Source: Gemmataceae bacterium
Lineage (GTDB): Bacteria; Planctomycetota; Planctomycetia; Gemmatales; Gemmataceae
Reading direction: 5' to 3'
Assembly (NCBI GenBank): GCA_020847555.1
Contig: JADLBT010000139.1
Location: 1-36,392, forward strand
Length of the DNA stretch: 36,392 nt
A program made the translations under genes and the position numbers. How positions within the stretch are numbered: the first letter of the stretch is position 1; each line of letters starts with the position of its first letter. The notes beneath the pieces are model-generated. The model worked only from the letters and a program-made list of their open reading frames with translations. It was not told the origin of the DNA and searched no databases. Below are positions 8,397 to 16,179 of the stretch, piece after piece.

Positions 8397-9641
8397 ATGT
8401 CACCCATGAAGTATGCGATCGTCATCCCCGACGGCTGTGCGGACGAGCCCCAGGAAGTGCTCGGCGGCAGGACGCCGCTGCAGGCGGCCAGCACCCCGAA
8501 CATGGACCGTGTCGCCCGCGAGGGCGTCGTCGGCCTGTCGAACAACGTGCCTGCCTCGCTGACACCGGCCAGCGACGTCGCCACCCTCAGCCTGTTCGGG
8601 TACGACCCGCTCGCCTCCTACACCGGCCGCGCCCCGCTGGAGGCGGCGGCGATGGGCATCCCCCTCGGGCCGGATGACTGGGCGGTCCGCTGCAACCTCG
8701 TCACCGTCGCGAACGAGGAGATGCGCGACTTCACCGCCGGCCACATTCCCAGCGACGACGGCCACGCCCTCATCGCCGCGATCCAGGAGCAGCTCGGTGG
8801 GAAGCCTCCCACCGGGGTCGGCCTCGACGGCGCGAGCGTGTCGCTGGAGTTCCACCCGGGCGTCAGTTATCGCAACCTGCTCGTCGTCCGCGCCGCGGGC
8901 GGTCCGACCCCGTTCGCCGCCCAGACGAAGACGCAGCCGCCGCACGACGTCCCCGACCGTCCGATCGCCGACCACCTGCCGAAAGGGCCAGGCTCCGAGT
9001 TGCTGTGCGCACTGATGGAGCGCAGCAGCCTGATCCTGGGCGCCCATCCCGTCAACCAGCGGCGCGTCGCGGCTGGCAAGCGGCCGGCCACCCAGGTCTG
9101 GCTGTGGGGGCAGGGGCGAGCGCCGAGCCTGAAGCCGTTCCGCGAGGTGTACGGCCGGGGCGGCGCGATCCTCAGTGCGGTGGATCTGGTGCGCGGCGTC
9201 GGCGTGCTGCTCGGCTGGACACGCATCGACGTGCCCGGGGCGACCGGCTACCTCGACACCGATTACGCCGCCAAGGGGCGCTACGGGATCGAGGCCCTGC
9301 GGACGCACGACCTCGTCTGTGTCCACGTCGAGGCGCCCGACGAGGCGTCGCACGAGGGCAAGGCGGAGGCGAAGGTCAAGGCGCTGGAGGAGATCGACCG
9401 CCACATCGTCGGGCCGCTGCTGGAGGCGCTGCGGTCCTACGGCGACTGGCGTCTCCTCGTCGAGCCGGACCACCGCACGACGCTGCGCACCCGTGCCCAC
9501 GCCCACGGCCCGGTGCCGTTCGCGGTCGCCGGCACCGGGATCGCGTCGCACGGCCAGCACGGCTACAACGAGGCGGTCGCGGCCGGAAGTTCGCTGTGGT
9601 TCGCGAAGGGCCACGAGCTGATGCGCTGGTTCCTCGGGTGA
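8397..9641 (+). CDS. apgM: Cofactor-independent phosphoglycerate mutase, archaeal (ApgM) type
   Basis: This glycolytic enzyme of the alkaline phosphatase superfamily (about 414 residues) interconverts 3- and 2-phosphoglycerate through a phosphoserine. Seen in the sequence: metal-binding IPDGCADEP (Asp12), the probable phosphorylated serine Ser59 in TPASDVATLSLFGYDP, the VHVEAPDEASHEG metal site, and EPDHRTTLRTRAHAHGPVPF with the late metal-binding Asp and His residues. Length and motif order match ApgM rather than the roughly 510-residue bacterial iPGM. ATG at 8397 follows AGGATCAGGAG; the ATG at 8406 (MKYAIVIPDG) is equally likely, since homologues as I recall them start there. A TACAAT hexamer at 8361-8366 could be its -10 box. 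Confidence 0.9.
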   Translation: MSPMKYAIVIPDGCADEPQEVLGGRTPLQAASTPNMDRVAREGVVGLSNNVPASLTPASDVATLSLFGYDPLASYTGRAPLEAAAMGIPLGPDDWAVRCNLVTVANEEMRDFTAGHIPSDDGHALIAAIQEQLGGKPPTGVGLDGASVSLEFHPGVSYRNLLVVRAAGGPTPFAAQTKTQPPHDVPDRPIADHLPKGPGSELLCALMERSSLILGAHPVNQRRVAAGKRPATQVWLWGQGRAPSLKPFREVYGRGGAILSAVDLVRGVGVLLGWTRIDVPGATGYLDTDYAAKGRYGIEALRTHDLVCVHVEAPDEASHEGKAEAKVKALEEIDRHIVGPLLEALRSYGDWRLLVEPDHRTTLRTRAHAHGPVPFAVAGTGIASHGQHGYNEAVAAGSSLWFAKGHELMRWFLG

Positions 9642-9672
9642 GGCCGTCCGCCGGAAATCGTCCGCTTCCGCC

Positions 9673-9701
9673 TTGCTCGGCCCGGCGGCACCGCCGATAA
9701 T
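9673..9701 (+). promoter_or_regulatory. Candidate promoter of the secreted TPR-like gene
   Basis: TTGCTC (9673-9678), 17-base gap, GATAAT (9696-9701), about 92 bases before the ATG at 9794. The hexamers match three and five of the six consensus bases. Confidence 0.4.
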
Positions 9702-9793
9702 CCCAGCAACGCTCGGTGCGCGGCTCGCCGCCGGGTACGCCGGGGCCGACGCCGGGCAGGGGCGCGGCGCGGCGGGACGAAAGGAGAGAGGTC

Positions 9794-10801
9794 ATGGGGT
9801 ACAGGGCCTGGACGGTCGCCCTGACGGTGGCGCTGGTCGGCGCCGACAACCTCTCCGGTCAGCCCGTTCCCTTCGGGTACGACGGCTACCGTGGCGGCGG
9901 CATCGCCTTCTCCTACCAGCGGCGGGGGTTTTCCGTCTTCGGGCTGCTCGGCGGGCTCTCGGCGAGCCGCTACAACCTCGCCCCCGCCTACCCGTTCGAC
10001 CCGTACCTCCCGTATCCCCCTCCGCCGGTACTCCCGGGCCGGGTCATCATCCAGGTCAACCCGCGTCCGCCGCTGATCCTCCCGCCACCGATGCCGGAAT
10101 ACGACCTGTCGGGCGTTGACCTCGACCTCGTGGCACCGAAGAAGCGGACCTTCGACGGGGACAGACCGCCTGCCTGGGAGCCGGACCTGCCCCCCGACCT
10201 GCCCGGCAAGGACGTCTCCAAACCCGTCCCGCCGCGCCGCCCCGGCGATGTACCGGCCGCCAAGCCGCCCGCCGCCAGGCCGCCGGCGCCGAAGATCCCC
10301 GAGCCACCCGGCGGAGGGCCGCGCGAGGAGAGCGCTCGCCTGCTGACGCTTGGTGTGGGCGCGTTCGGTGCGGAGGAATACGGATTGGCGGCGCTGCGCT
10401 TCCGCCAGGCGACGGCCGCCGACCCGAAGGGCTCGCGCGCCCACTTCCTGCTCGCCCAGGCGCAGTTCGCGCTCGGCAAGTACCGCGACGCGGTGGCCTC
10501 GATCCACGCCGGAATGCGGCGCCACAAGGAGTGGCCGCGGGCGCCGTTCCAGCCACGCCTGGACCTGTACAAGGGCATCGAGCCGTCGTTCGACGCCCAC
10601 CTCAAGCGCCTGCAGGCCACGCTCGCGAAGGCGCCCGACGACCCGGCGTTCCTGTTCCTCCACGGGCACCAACTCTGGTTCGACGGCCGTCAGCCCCAGG
10701 CGCTGGCCGCGTTTCGCCGCGCCCGCATGTTCGCCGCCGACACGACCTTCCTCGACGCCTTCCTCGCCGCCGCGCCGCCCGGTCCGGTCGCCGCGAAGTG
10801 A
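9794..10801 (+). CDS. Exported TPR-like protein of unknown function
   Basis: The 335-residue protein begins with a signal peptide (MGYRAWTVALTVALVGADNL, likely cut after the SGQ that follows). A Gly/Tyr/Pro-rich stretch and a long proline-rich linker (about 70-175) come next. The C-terminal part is helical and resembles tetratricopeptide repeats: GVGAFGAEEYGLAALRFRQA then AHFLLAQAQFALGKYRDAVA, each with the TPR pattern of small and aromatic residues. TPRs bind other proteins; no enzyme motif was seen. The N-terminal stretch with repeated Gly-Tyr and Pro patterns suggests a surface or periplasmic scaffold. The start is well supported: AAGGAG precedes the ATG by eight bases. Plus-strand neighbours are the mutase and a Tat-exported protein, not obviously related. 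Confidence 0.75.
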   Translation: MGYRAWTVALTVALVGADNLSGQPVPFGYDGYRGGGIAFSYQRRGFSVFGLLGGLSASRYNLAPAYPFDPYLPYPPPPVLPGRVIIQVNPRPPLILPPPMPEYDLSGVDLDLVAPKKRTFDGDRPPAWEPDLPPDLPGKDVSKPVPPRRPGDVPAAKPPAARPPAPKIPEPPGGGPREESARLLTLGVGAFGAEEYGLAALRFRQATAADPKGSRAHFLLAQAQFALGKYRDAVASIHAGMRRHKEWPRAPFQPRLDLYKGIEPSFDAHLKRLQATLAKAPDDPAFLFLHGHQLWFDGRQPQALAAFRRARMFAADTTFLDAFLAAAPPGPVAAK

Positions 10802-10879
10802 GGGGCCGCGCCCGGACAACCCGCTGTCGTGAGGCTTCGTCGGGCTCATATGAGAAAGTCGCCCACGGTGGATCGAACC

Positions 10880-12151
10880 ATGACACGAACGACGCGACGT
10901 CATTTCCTGGAACAAACGGGTGGACTGGTTGGGGCGGGGCTGCTCGGCTGCCTGGCGCCCGCGACCCGAACGGAGGCGACCGCCGGGCCTGTCCGCCAGA
11001 AGCGCGAGCGGTTGCCGGTCGCGGCCGTCATCACGGAGTATCGCCGCAACTCGCACGCAGACGTCATTCTCGGCAAGATCCTCGAAGGCTACGACCAGGC
11101 CGGCGGACCGGGGCCGGACCTGCGCCTGGCCGCTCTGTACACCGACCAGGTGCCGAAGAATGACCTCAGCCGCGATCTGGCGAAGAAGCACGAGTTCCGC
11201 ATCGCCCGGACGATCGAGGAGGCGCTCACTCTTGGCGGCGACAAGGTGGCGGTCGCCGGTGTTCTGAGCATCGGCGAGCACGGCGACTACCCGCTCACGA
11301 AGGAGACGCAGCAGCGCATGTACCCGCGCCGCCGCTTCTTCGACGGCATCGTCGCGACGTTCCGGAAGTGCAAGCGGGTCGTGCCGGTCTTCAACGACAA
11401 GCACCTCGCCTACGCCTGGAAGGACGCCCGGCACATGTACGACACGGCGCGGGAGCTGAAGGTGCCGTTCCTGGCCGGCTCGTCGCTGCCGGTCGCCTGG
11501 CGAGTGCCGCCGGTGACAGTGCCGCGCGGCGCCGGTCTGACCGAGGCGCTGGCCCTCGGGTACGGAGGGGCGGAGTCGTATGGGTTCCACGCGCTGGAGA
11601 CGCTGCAGTGCATGGTCGAGCGGCGCCAGGGCGGGGAGGTCGGGGTCGCGTCGGTGCAGGCGGTCCAGGGCGAGGAGATCGAGAAGGCCAGGCAGGCCGG
11701 CCGCTGGTCGCGCGAACTGCTGGACGCGGCGGTCGCCGTCACCCCGGCCCCGCCGAAGGGTCGGCCGAAGGCGCTGGCGAAGGGGACCGTCTTCTACCTC
11801 ATCGAGTATCGCGACGGCCTGCGGGCGGCGGTGGCGATGAACACCGGGCTGTCGCGCGACTTCGCCTTCGCCGGCCGGATCCGTGGGGAGGCGCGCCCGC
11901 TGGCCACCTGCTTCCGGCTACAGGACGGGCGGCCTTACGGCCACTTCGGGCACCTGCTCCGGGCGATCGAGCACACCGTCCACACCGGCCGCCCGGCGTA
12001 CCCGGTCGAGCGCACGCTGCTGACCACCGGCGTGCTCGACGCGCTCATGCACAGTCTGGCGGGGGAAGGCCGGCCGCGGAACACCCCCGAGCTGCGCATC
12101 GCGTACCAGCCGACCGACTGGCCGTTCGCCGCCGGCGCCCCGCCGAAGTAA
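10880..12151 (+). CDS. Tat-exported protein of unknown function
   Basis: The 423-residue protein opens with a twin-arginine signal, TRTTRRHFLEQTGGLVGAGLLGC, so it should cross the membrane folded. LLGC could also be a lipobox, making it a possible Tat lipoprotein. The mature part starts VAAVITEYRRNSHADVILGKILEGY and is rich in conserved-looking turns such as SIGEHGDYPLTKETQQRMYPRR, VFNDKHLAY and GYGGAESYGFHALETLQ. The opening strand and helix could suggest a Rossmann-like oxidoreductase fold of the kind often exported in planctomycetes, but I see no GxGxxG dinucleotide loop, so I give no function. ATG at 10880 is preferred because it places the RR motif near the N-terminus; a weak GGTGGA precedes it. 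An in-frame ATG at 10850 is the alternative. Confidence 0.75.
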   Translation: MTRTTRRHFLEQTGGLVGAGLLGCLAPATRTEATAGPVRQKRERLPVAAVITEYRRNSHADVILGKILEGYDQAGGPGPDLRLAALYTDQVPKNDLSRDLAKKHEFRIARTIEEALTLGGDKVAVAGVLSIGEHGDYPLTKETQQRMYPRRRFFDGIVATFRKCKRVVPVFNDKHLAYAWKDARHMYDTARELKVPFLAGSSLPVAWRVPPVTVPRGAGLTEALALGYGGAESYGFHALETLQCMVERRQGGEVGVASVQAVQGEEIEKARQAGRWSRELLDAAVAVTPAPPKGRPKALAKGTVFYLIEYRDGLRAAVAMNTGLSRDFAFAGRIRGEARPLATCFRLQDGRPYGHFGHLLRAIEHTVHTGRPAYPVERTLLTTGVLDALMHSLAGEGRPRNTPELRIAYQPTDWPFAAGAPPK

Positions 12152-12183
12152 GGTGTCGGGGGTTGTTCCCCCTCACCCCCCTG

Positions 12184-12289
12184 CCCCCCTCTCCCACGAG
12201 GGGAGAGGGGGGCGAAGGGGCCAGGCGCCGGACGATCACTCAGTCGCTTCTACCCTGCTTTTCCCCCTCCCGCCTCGTGGGGGAGGGGG
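12184..12289. terminator. Paired C-rich/G-rich hairpins between convergent genes
   Basis: Hairpin one: CCCCCCTCTCCC at 12184-12195 pairs with GGGAGAGGGGGG ending at 12212 around an ACGA loop. Hairpin two: CCCCCTCCC at 12263-12271 pairs with GGGAGGGGG at 12281-12289 around a loop containing CTCGT. They lie between the stops of the Tat protein gene and the esterase gene and probably act as terminators in both directions. Confidence 0.55.
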
Positions 12290-12309
12290 CGGGGGTGCGG
12301 GGGTCCGTG

Positions 12310-13257
12310 TCACTTCTTGAGGCGGTCGATCAGGTAGTCGGCCGACGTGCGGTACTGCGGGTGCGTCCGGCCGGGGTAGACGAGGATGACGTCCACCCCG
12401 GCGCCCTTCAGCTTCTCCTGCAGCTTCAGCCCCATCACTGCCGAGTGGGTCGGATCAGCCTGCTTCTCGCCGACGACCGGCGGCACCTTCTGGCTCGGGT
12501 ATTCGAGGAAGATCGGCGGGTCGTCCTTCGTGACGTGCTCCATCGGGGAGTATTCCTCGATCCACTTCCGGATCTTGTCCCGATTGTCGTGGAGCGCCTG
12601 GAAGTTCGGCAGGTTGAATGCGTGGGCGCCGTAGCCGTAGTTCGGCATCCACTCGCGCAGCGGCTTCGGGTCGAGCGTCACCTGCGCCCCGCTCACCGCC
12701 GCGCAGTACAGGCGCGTCGATTCGCGTGCGACCGGGTCGCTGCTCTTCGGATCGGCCAGGTCGTCGTGGAACGCAAGCCACAGCGACGAGCACGCGCCGG
12801 CCGAGCCGCCGGTCGCGCCGACGCGCTTCCTGTCGAGGTTCCAGGCGCCGGCTTTCGACCGGATAAACTGCAGAGCCCGGGCAGCATCGCCCACCGACGC
12901 CTTCACCGGCGGCTCGATCTTCATCCCGACCGCCTGCTGAATGTACCGATAGTTGATCGCCGCGACCGAGATGCCGGCGTCGAGGTAGCGCTTGATGGCG
13001 GCCCCGCTCAGGCCGCTCTTGTCGCCGGCGCGCCAGCCGCCGCCGTGGATGTACAGCACCAGCGGCGTCGGCCGGTCGGCCTTCGCCTGCCAGAAGTCGA
13101 GAACCTGGCGCTCGTGGTCGCCGTAGGCGACCTTCGCGGCCGTCGGGGGCGGCTGGGGCGACTTGACCTTTTTCTTCTTGTCCTTCTTCTCCTGCGTCCA
13201 CAGGGCCGGGGTGCTGCACAGCAGGCAGACGAGAACCCCCAGGAGCAACCGTCTCAT
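12310..13257 (-). CDS. Exported alpha/beta hydrolase (esterase, BD-FAE-like)
   Basis: This 315-residue secreted esterase-like enzyme has a signal peptide (MRRLLLGVLVCLLCSTPALW, then TQ). A striking lysine-rich stretch follows at about 24-32 (KKDKKKKVK). The catalytic domain shows the oxyanion-hole motif HGGGW (71-75) and the nucleophile elbow TGGSAGA with Ser152. A C-terminal RTHPQY supplies the likely catalytic His299. This arrangement is that of the HSL/BD-FAE group of carboxylesterases, which includes enzymes removing acetyl or feruloyl groups from plant polysaccharides; the substrate here is not known. The ATG at 13257 has a GGAG eight bases upstream; the frame is open further but without a signal-peptide start. 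It converges with the Tat-exported gene and diverges from the kinase at 13489. Confidence 0.85.
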   Translation of the reverse strand: MRRLLLGVLVCLLCSTPALWTQEKKDKKKKVKSPQPPPTAAKVAYGDHERQVLDFWQAKADRPTPLVLYIHGGGWRAGDKSGLSGAAIKRYLDAGISVAAINYRYIQQAVGMKIEPPVKASVGDAARALQFIRSKAGAWNLDRKRVGATGGSAGACSSLWLAFHDDLADPKSSDPVARESTRLYCAAVSGAQVTLDPKPLREWMPNYGYGAHAFNLPNFQALHDNRDKIRKWIEEYSPMEHVTKDDPPIFLEYPSQKVPPVVGEKQADPTHSAVMGLKLQEKLKGAGVDVILVYPGRTHPQYRTSADYLIDRLKK

Positions 13258-13488
13258 GGCACGTTCTCCGAAAACGACGAGGGCGTAACGGGACGACGAC
13301 GGACATAGTCTAAATAGCCGGAGGGGGGAAGGACAGGTGCGGCAGGTGGCCCTGGCCGCCACCCTTTGCGCGGGCAGGCGGGTTTTCCGCCCGCTCTGTT
13401 CGCGCACGCCGTTTGCCTGTTAAACTGGAGGAGAAAGCCACCCACAGGTGGCCCACGCCCAGGCCGACGCCACCAGGGGGGATGCCTC

Positions 13489-16053
13489 ATGTCCACCGCC
13501 GACCCGCACAACCTGAGTACGAAGGGCTGGCATCGCTTCCAGGACATCGCCAATCGATTCGAGGCCGCCTGGAAGGTGGGCGAGCCGGTCGATCTCGCCT
13601 CCTTCCTGCCCCCGTCGGGCGATCCGCTGCGCGGCCACTGCCTGCACGAGCTGATCAAGATCGATCTGGAGATGCGCTGGCGGCGCAAGCTGCGGATCGT
13701 GCTGGAAGACTACCTCCAGCAGTTTCCCGAGTTGAGGCCGGCGTCCGCCCTCCCGGCTGGGCTGATCTTCGAGGAGTATCTCGCCCGCCACACCCACGGC
13801 GACCGTCCCCCCCTGGCCAGCTACCAGGAGCGCTTCCCGGACCAGTTCGAGCAGCTGGCGACGCTGGTCGGCCAGCACGATCTGCCGACCGGCCGGCCGG
13901 CCGGTTCCGGCACCCCGGCGGTATCCGGACTCGGGCCGGACGGCATCACCCAGAATAACCTCCTCGCGGCCGGCGTCGGGTACAAGCCGCTGGAGCGGAT
14001 CGGCATGGGCGGGTTCGGCGAGGTCTGGAAGGCCGAGGCGCCGGGCGGGGTGCTGGCGGCGATCAAGATCATCTTCCGGCCGATCGACAACGAGGCCGTC
14101 AAGCAGGAACTGGAGGCGCTCGAGCTGATCAAGGGGCTCAAGCACCACTTCCTGCTGTCCACCCACGCTTTCTGGCCGCTGCAGGACCGACTCATCATCG
14201 CCATGGACCTGGCCGAGGGGAGCCTGCGCGACCGGGCGCGCCAGTGCAAGCAGGAGAACAAGCAGGGCATCCCGCTGCCGGAACTGCTGCTGTACACGCG
14301 CGAGACGGCCGAGGCGCTCGACTACCTGCACAGCAAGGGGGTGCTGCACCGCGACATCAAGCCGGAGAACATTCTCCTGGTCGAGGGCCACGTCCGGGTC
14401 GCCGACTTCGGCCTGGCCCGCGTTCACCAGACGATGCGGTCGGCGATGGCGAGCGGGTCCGGGACGCCGCTATACATGTCGCCGGAGTCGTGGCGCGAGC
14501 GGATCAGTCTGCACAGCGATCAGTACAGCTTCGCCGTCACCTACGCCGAGCTGCGCCTGGGCCGGCGGCTGTGGCAGGGGAAGGACTTCGTCAGTCTGAT
14601 GAAGTCCCACCTGGAGGAGACGCCGGACCTGGCGCCGCTGGCCGAGGCCGAGCAGAAGGTGCTCCTGCGTGCGCTGGCCAAGACCCCGTCGGAGCGCTTC
14701 CCGAGTTGTATCGCCTTCGTCCGGGCGCTGGAACAGGCGGTGCAGGTCGAACTCGGCGGCCCCGCGCCCGTCGCCCACGAGGATCGGGAGGACACGCCGG
14801 AGGGGTCGCAGTCGTCGTGGGACGCCGACACCGACTATGAGACCGTGCCGCCGAAGAAGCGGCGCTCGTCCGGGTCGCGCACCGACGTCGATCTGCCCCG
14901 CCCGGGTGAGGACGACGAACCCCCGCCGCCGCCTTCGCGTCAGTCCTGGATAACGGTCCTGGCGGTCGTCATCGCCCTGGGCGCGGCCGTATGGGCGTTC
15001 GGGCCGTGGGGGAACGGTCCGAGCAAGGACAACGGGAACAAGGTAGTGACCGGCCCGCCGCTGCCGCCACCCGCCCCGGCGGGGCCATTCCGGGCGGCCG
15101 GCGGGAAGCAGGTTCGCAAGATTTCCGGCAGGGGCGTCTACTACGAGGTGATCGAGTGCGAGGTCGCTGGCGTCGGCCCGGTCCGGTTCCGACTGATCCA
15201 CTCGGCCACGGCAACGAGGGAGATGGCGCCCTTCTACCTGATGGAGGACATGGTCTGGAACGATCTGTTCGCGAAGTTCGCCGCCGCCCGGCCCGGCGAG
15301 GTGCGGCAGTCGCCGTGGCGGCTGGGGGCGCGGGTGTTCCCCGAGATCGATGGGGTGAAGGATGGACCTCTCGCCTGGATGCCGTTTGAGATCCGCTTCC
15401 CCCTCTGGGCGATGTGGGGCCGTTACGCTGCGGCCCTCAACGCTCCCGAGGTGATGCGGCAGGATCTCGCGGAGTTCATCCCGCACCCGAACGACCTCGG
15501 TGTGGACGGCGCGCGCGGGCGGTTGCCGGTGGTCCGGGTGTGGGTCGAGGACGCGCACCACTTCGCCCGCTGGCTCGGCGGTCTGCTCCCCTCCCGGGAG
15601 GAGTGGGACATGGCGGCCGGCCGGTACGAGCAGAAACCGTGGGCCGGTCCGTTCCACCAGGACTGGAAGGAGGGCGACAACACCACGATCGCCATCAATC
15701 GCGCGGCGGAGGGTCCGCTGCCGGTCGGCACGGCGCAGAAGGATGAGAGCGTCCACAAGTGCCGCGACATGGCGGGCAACGGGTTCGAGTGGACGCGCAC
15801 CTTTCTGTACAACGTGAACGAAGCGGCGGAGTTCACCGCTCCGAGTTCCATCCTGGCCGACGCGGAAAACGTGCGCTTCGTCCTCCGCAGCCGCAGTTAC
15901 AGGGACACGAGTCCCCTTAAGTTTCACATGCTGGCGAGGGGGGAGCCCGACGTGCAGCGCTACCTGGAACGGGGAGGACTGGATACCAATCCGAGTTACG
16001 AGATCGGCTTCCGCGTTCGCGTCCTACCGGGAGGGGAGCCCAAGTTGCAGTGA
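13489..16053 (+). CDS. Ser/Thr protein kinase fused to a formylglycine-generating-enzyme-like domain
   Basis: The 854-residue protein has four parts. Residues 1-165 are a helical domain common before planctomycete kinases, with the patterns EEYLARH and YQERFPDQFEQL. The kinase domain has the glycine loop GMGGFGEV (172-179), Lys193, HRDIKPEN with Asp289, DFG Asp306 and SPES in place of APE. After an acidic, proline-rich linker, a membrane helix spans about 487-506. The external part, about 545-854, is an FGE/SUMF1-like fold: SREEWDMAAGRYEQ, DMAGNGFEWTRTF (760-772) and the final SYEIGFRVRV. The FGE catalytic cysteine pair is not evident, so it probably binds rather than modifies; Cys758 is the one cysteine near the core motif. 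The likely role is a surface sensor coupled to cytoplasmic phosphorylation. The start follows AGGGGGGA. Confidence 0.88.
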   Translation: MSTADPHNLSTKGWHRFQDIANRFEAAWKVGEPVDLASFLPPSGDPLRGHCLHELIKIDLEMRWRRKLRIVLEDYLQQFPELRPASALPAGLIFEEYLARHTHGDRPPLASYQERFPDQFEQLATLVGQHDLPTGRPAGSGTPAVSGLGPDGITQNNLLAAGVGYKPLERIGMGGFGEVWKAEAPGGVLAAIKIIFRPIDNEAVKQELEALELIKGLKHHFLLSTHAFWPLQDRLIIAMDLAEGSLRDRARQCKQENKQGIPLPELLLYTRETAEALDYLHSKGVLHRDIKPENILLVEGHVRVADFGLARVHQTMRSAMASGSGTPLYMSPESWRERISLHSDQYSFAVTYAELRLGRRLWQGKDFVSLMKSHLEETPDLAPLAEAEQKVLLRALAKTPSERFPSCIAFVRALEQAVQVELGGPAPVAHEDREDTPEGSQSSWDADTDYETVPPKKRRSSGSRTDVDLPRPGEDDEPPPPPSRQSWITVLAVVIALGAAVWAFGPWGNGPSKDNGNKVVTGPPLPPPAPAGPFRAAGGKQVRKISGRGVYYEVIECEVAGVGPVRFRLIHSATATREMAPFYLMEDMVWNDLFAKFAAARPGEVRQSPWRLGARVFPEIDGVKDGPLAWMPFEIRFPLWAMWGRYAAALNAPEVMRQDLAEFIPHPNDLGVDGARGRLPVVRVWVEDAHHFARWLGGLLPSREEWDMAAGRYEQKPWAGPFHQDWKEGDNTTIAINRAAEGPLPVGTAQKDESVHKCRDMAGNGFEWTRTFLYNVNEAAEFTAPSSILADAENVRFVLRSRSYRDTSPLKFHMLARGEPDVQRYLERGGLDTNPSYEIGFRVRVLPGGEPKLQ

Positions 16054-16094
16054 CTGCCCCTGACACACGGCCCGGGATCCGGTCTCTGCTTTGC

Positions 16095-16131
16095 CTTTCT
16101 CCCCTCCCCCCTCGTGGGGGAGGGGAGAAAG
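16095..16131. terminator. Perfect 16-bp hairpin between convergent genes
   Basis: CTTTCTCCCCTCCCCC at 16095-16110 pairs perfectly with 16116-16131 around a CTCGT loop. It sits between the stop of the kinase-FGE gene (16053) and that of the McrB-type gene (16180), so it probably ends both transcripts. The loop is the same as in the second hairpin near 12263. Confidence 0.6.
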
Positions 16132-16179
16132 AAGCAGACAGCCTCCCCGAAACTGTGCAGCACCGACGCGGGCTCGCGT

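Noticed and set aside
8400..11590. Long minus-strand open frames opposite the mutase, TPR-like and Tat-protein genes
   Set aside because: Composition is low in hydrophobics and rich in Arg/Gly/Pro, with no motifs; the plus-strand genes have clear signals and families.
14470..15927. A 485-codon minus-strand frame opposite the kinase-FGE gene
   Set aside because: It has no recognisable motif and lies fully opposite well-supported domains.
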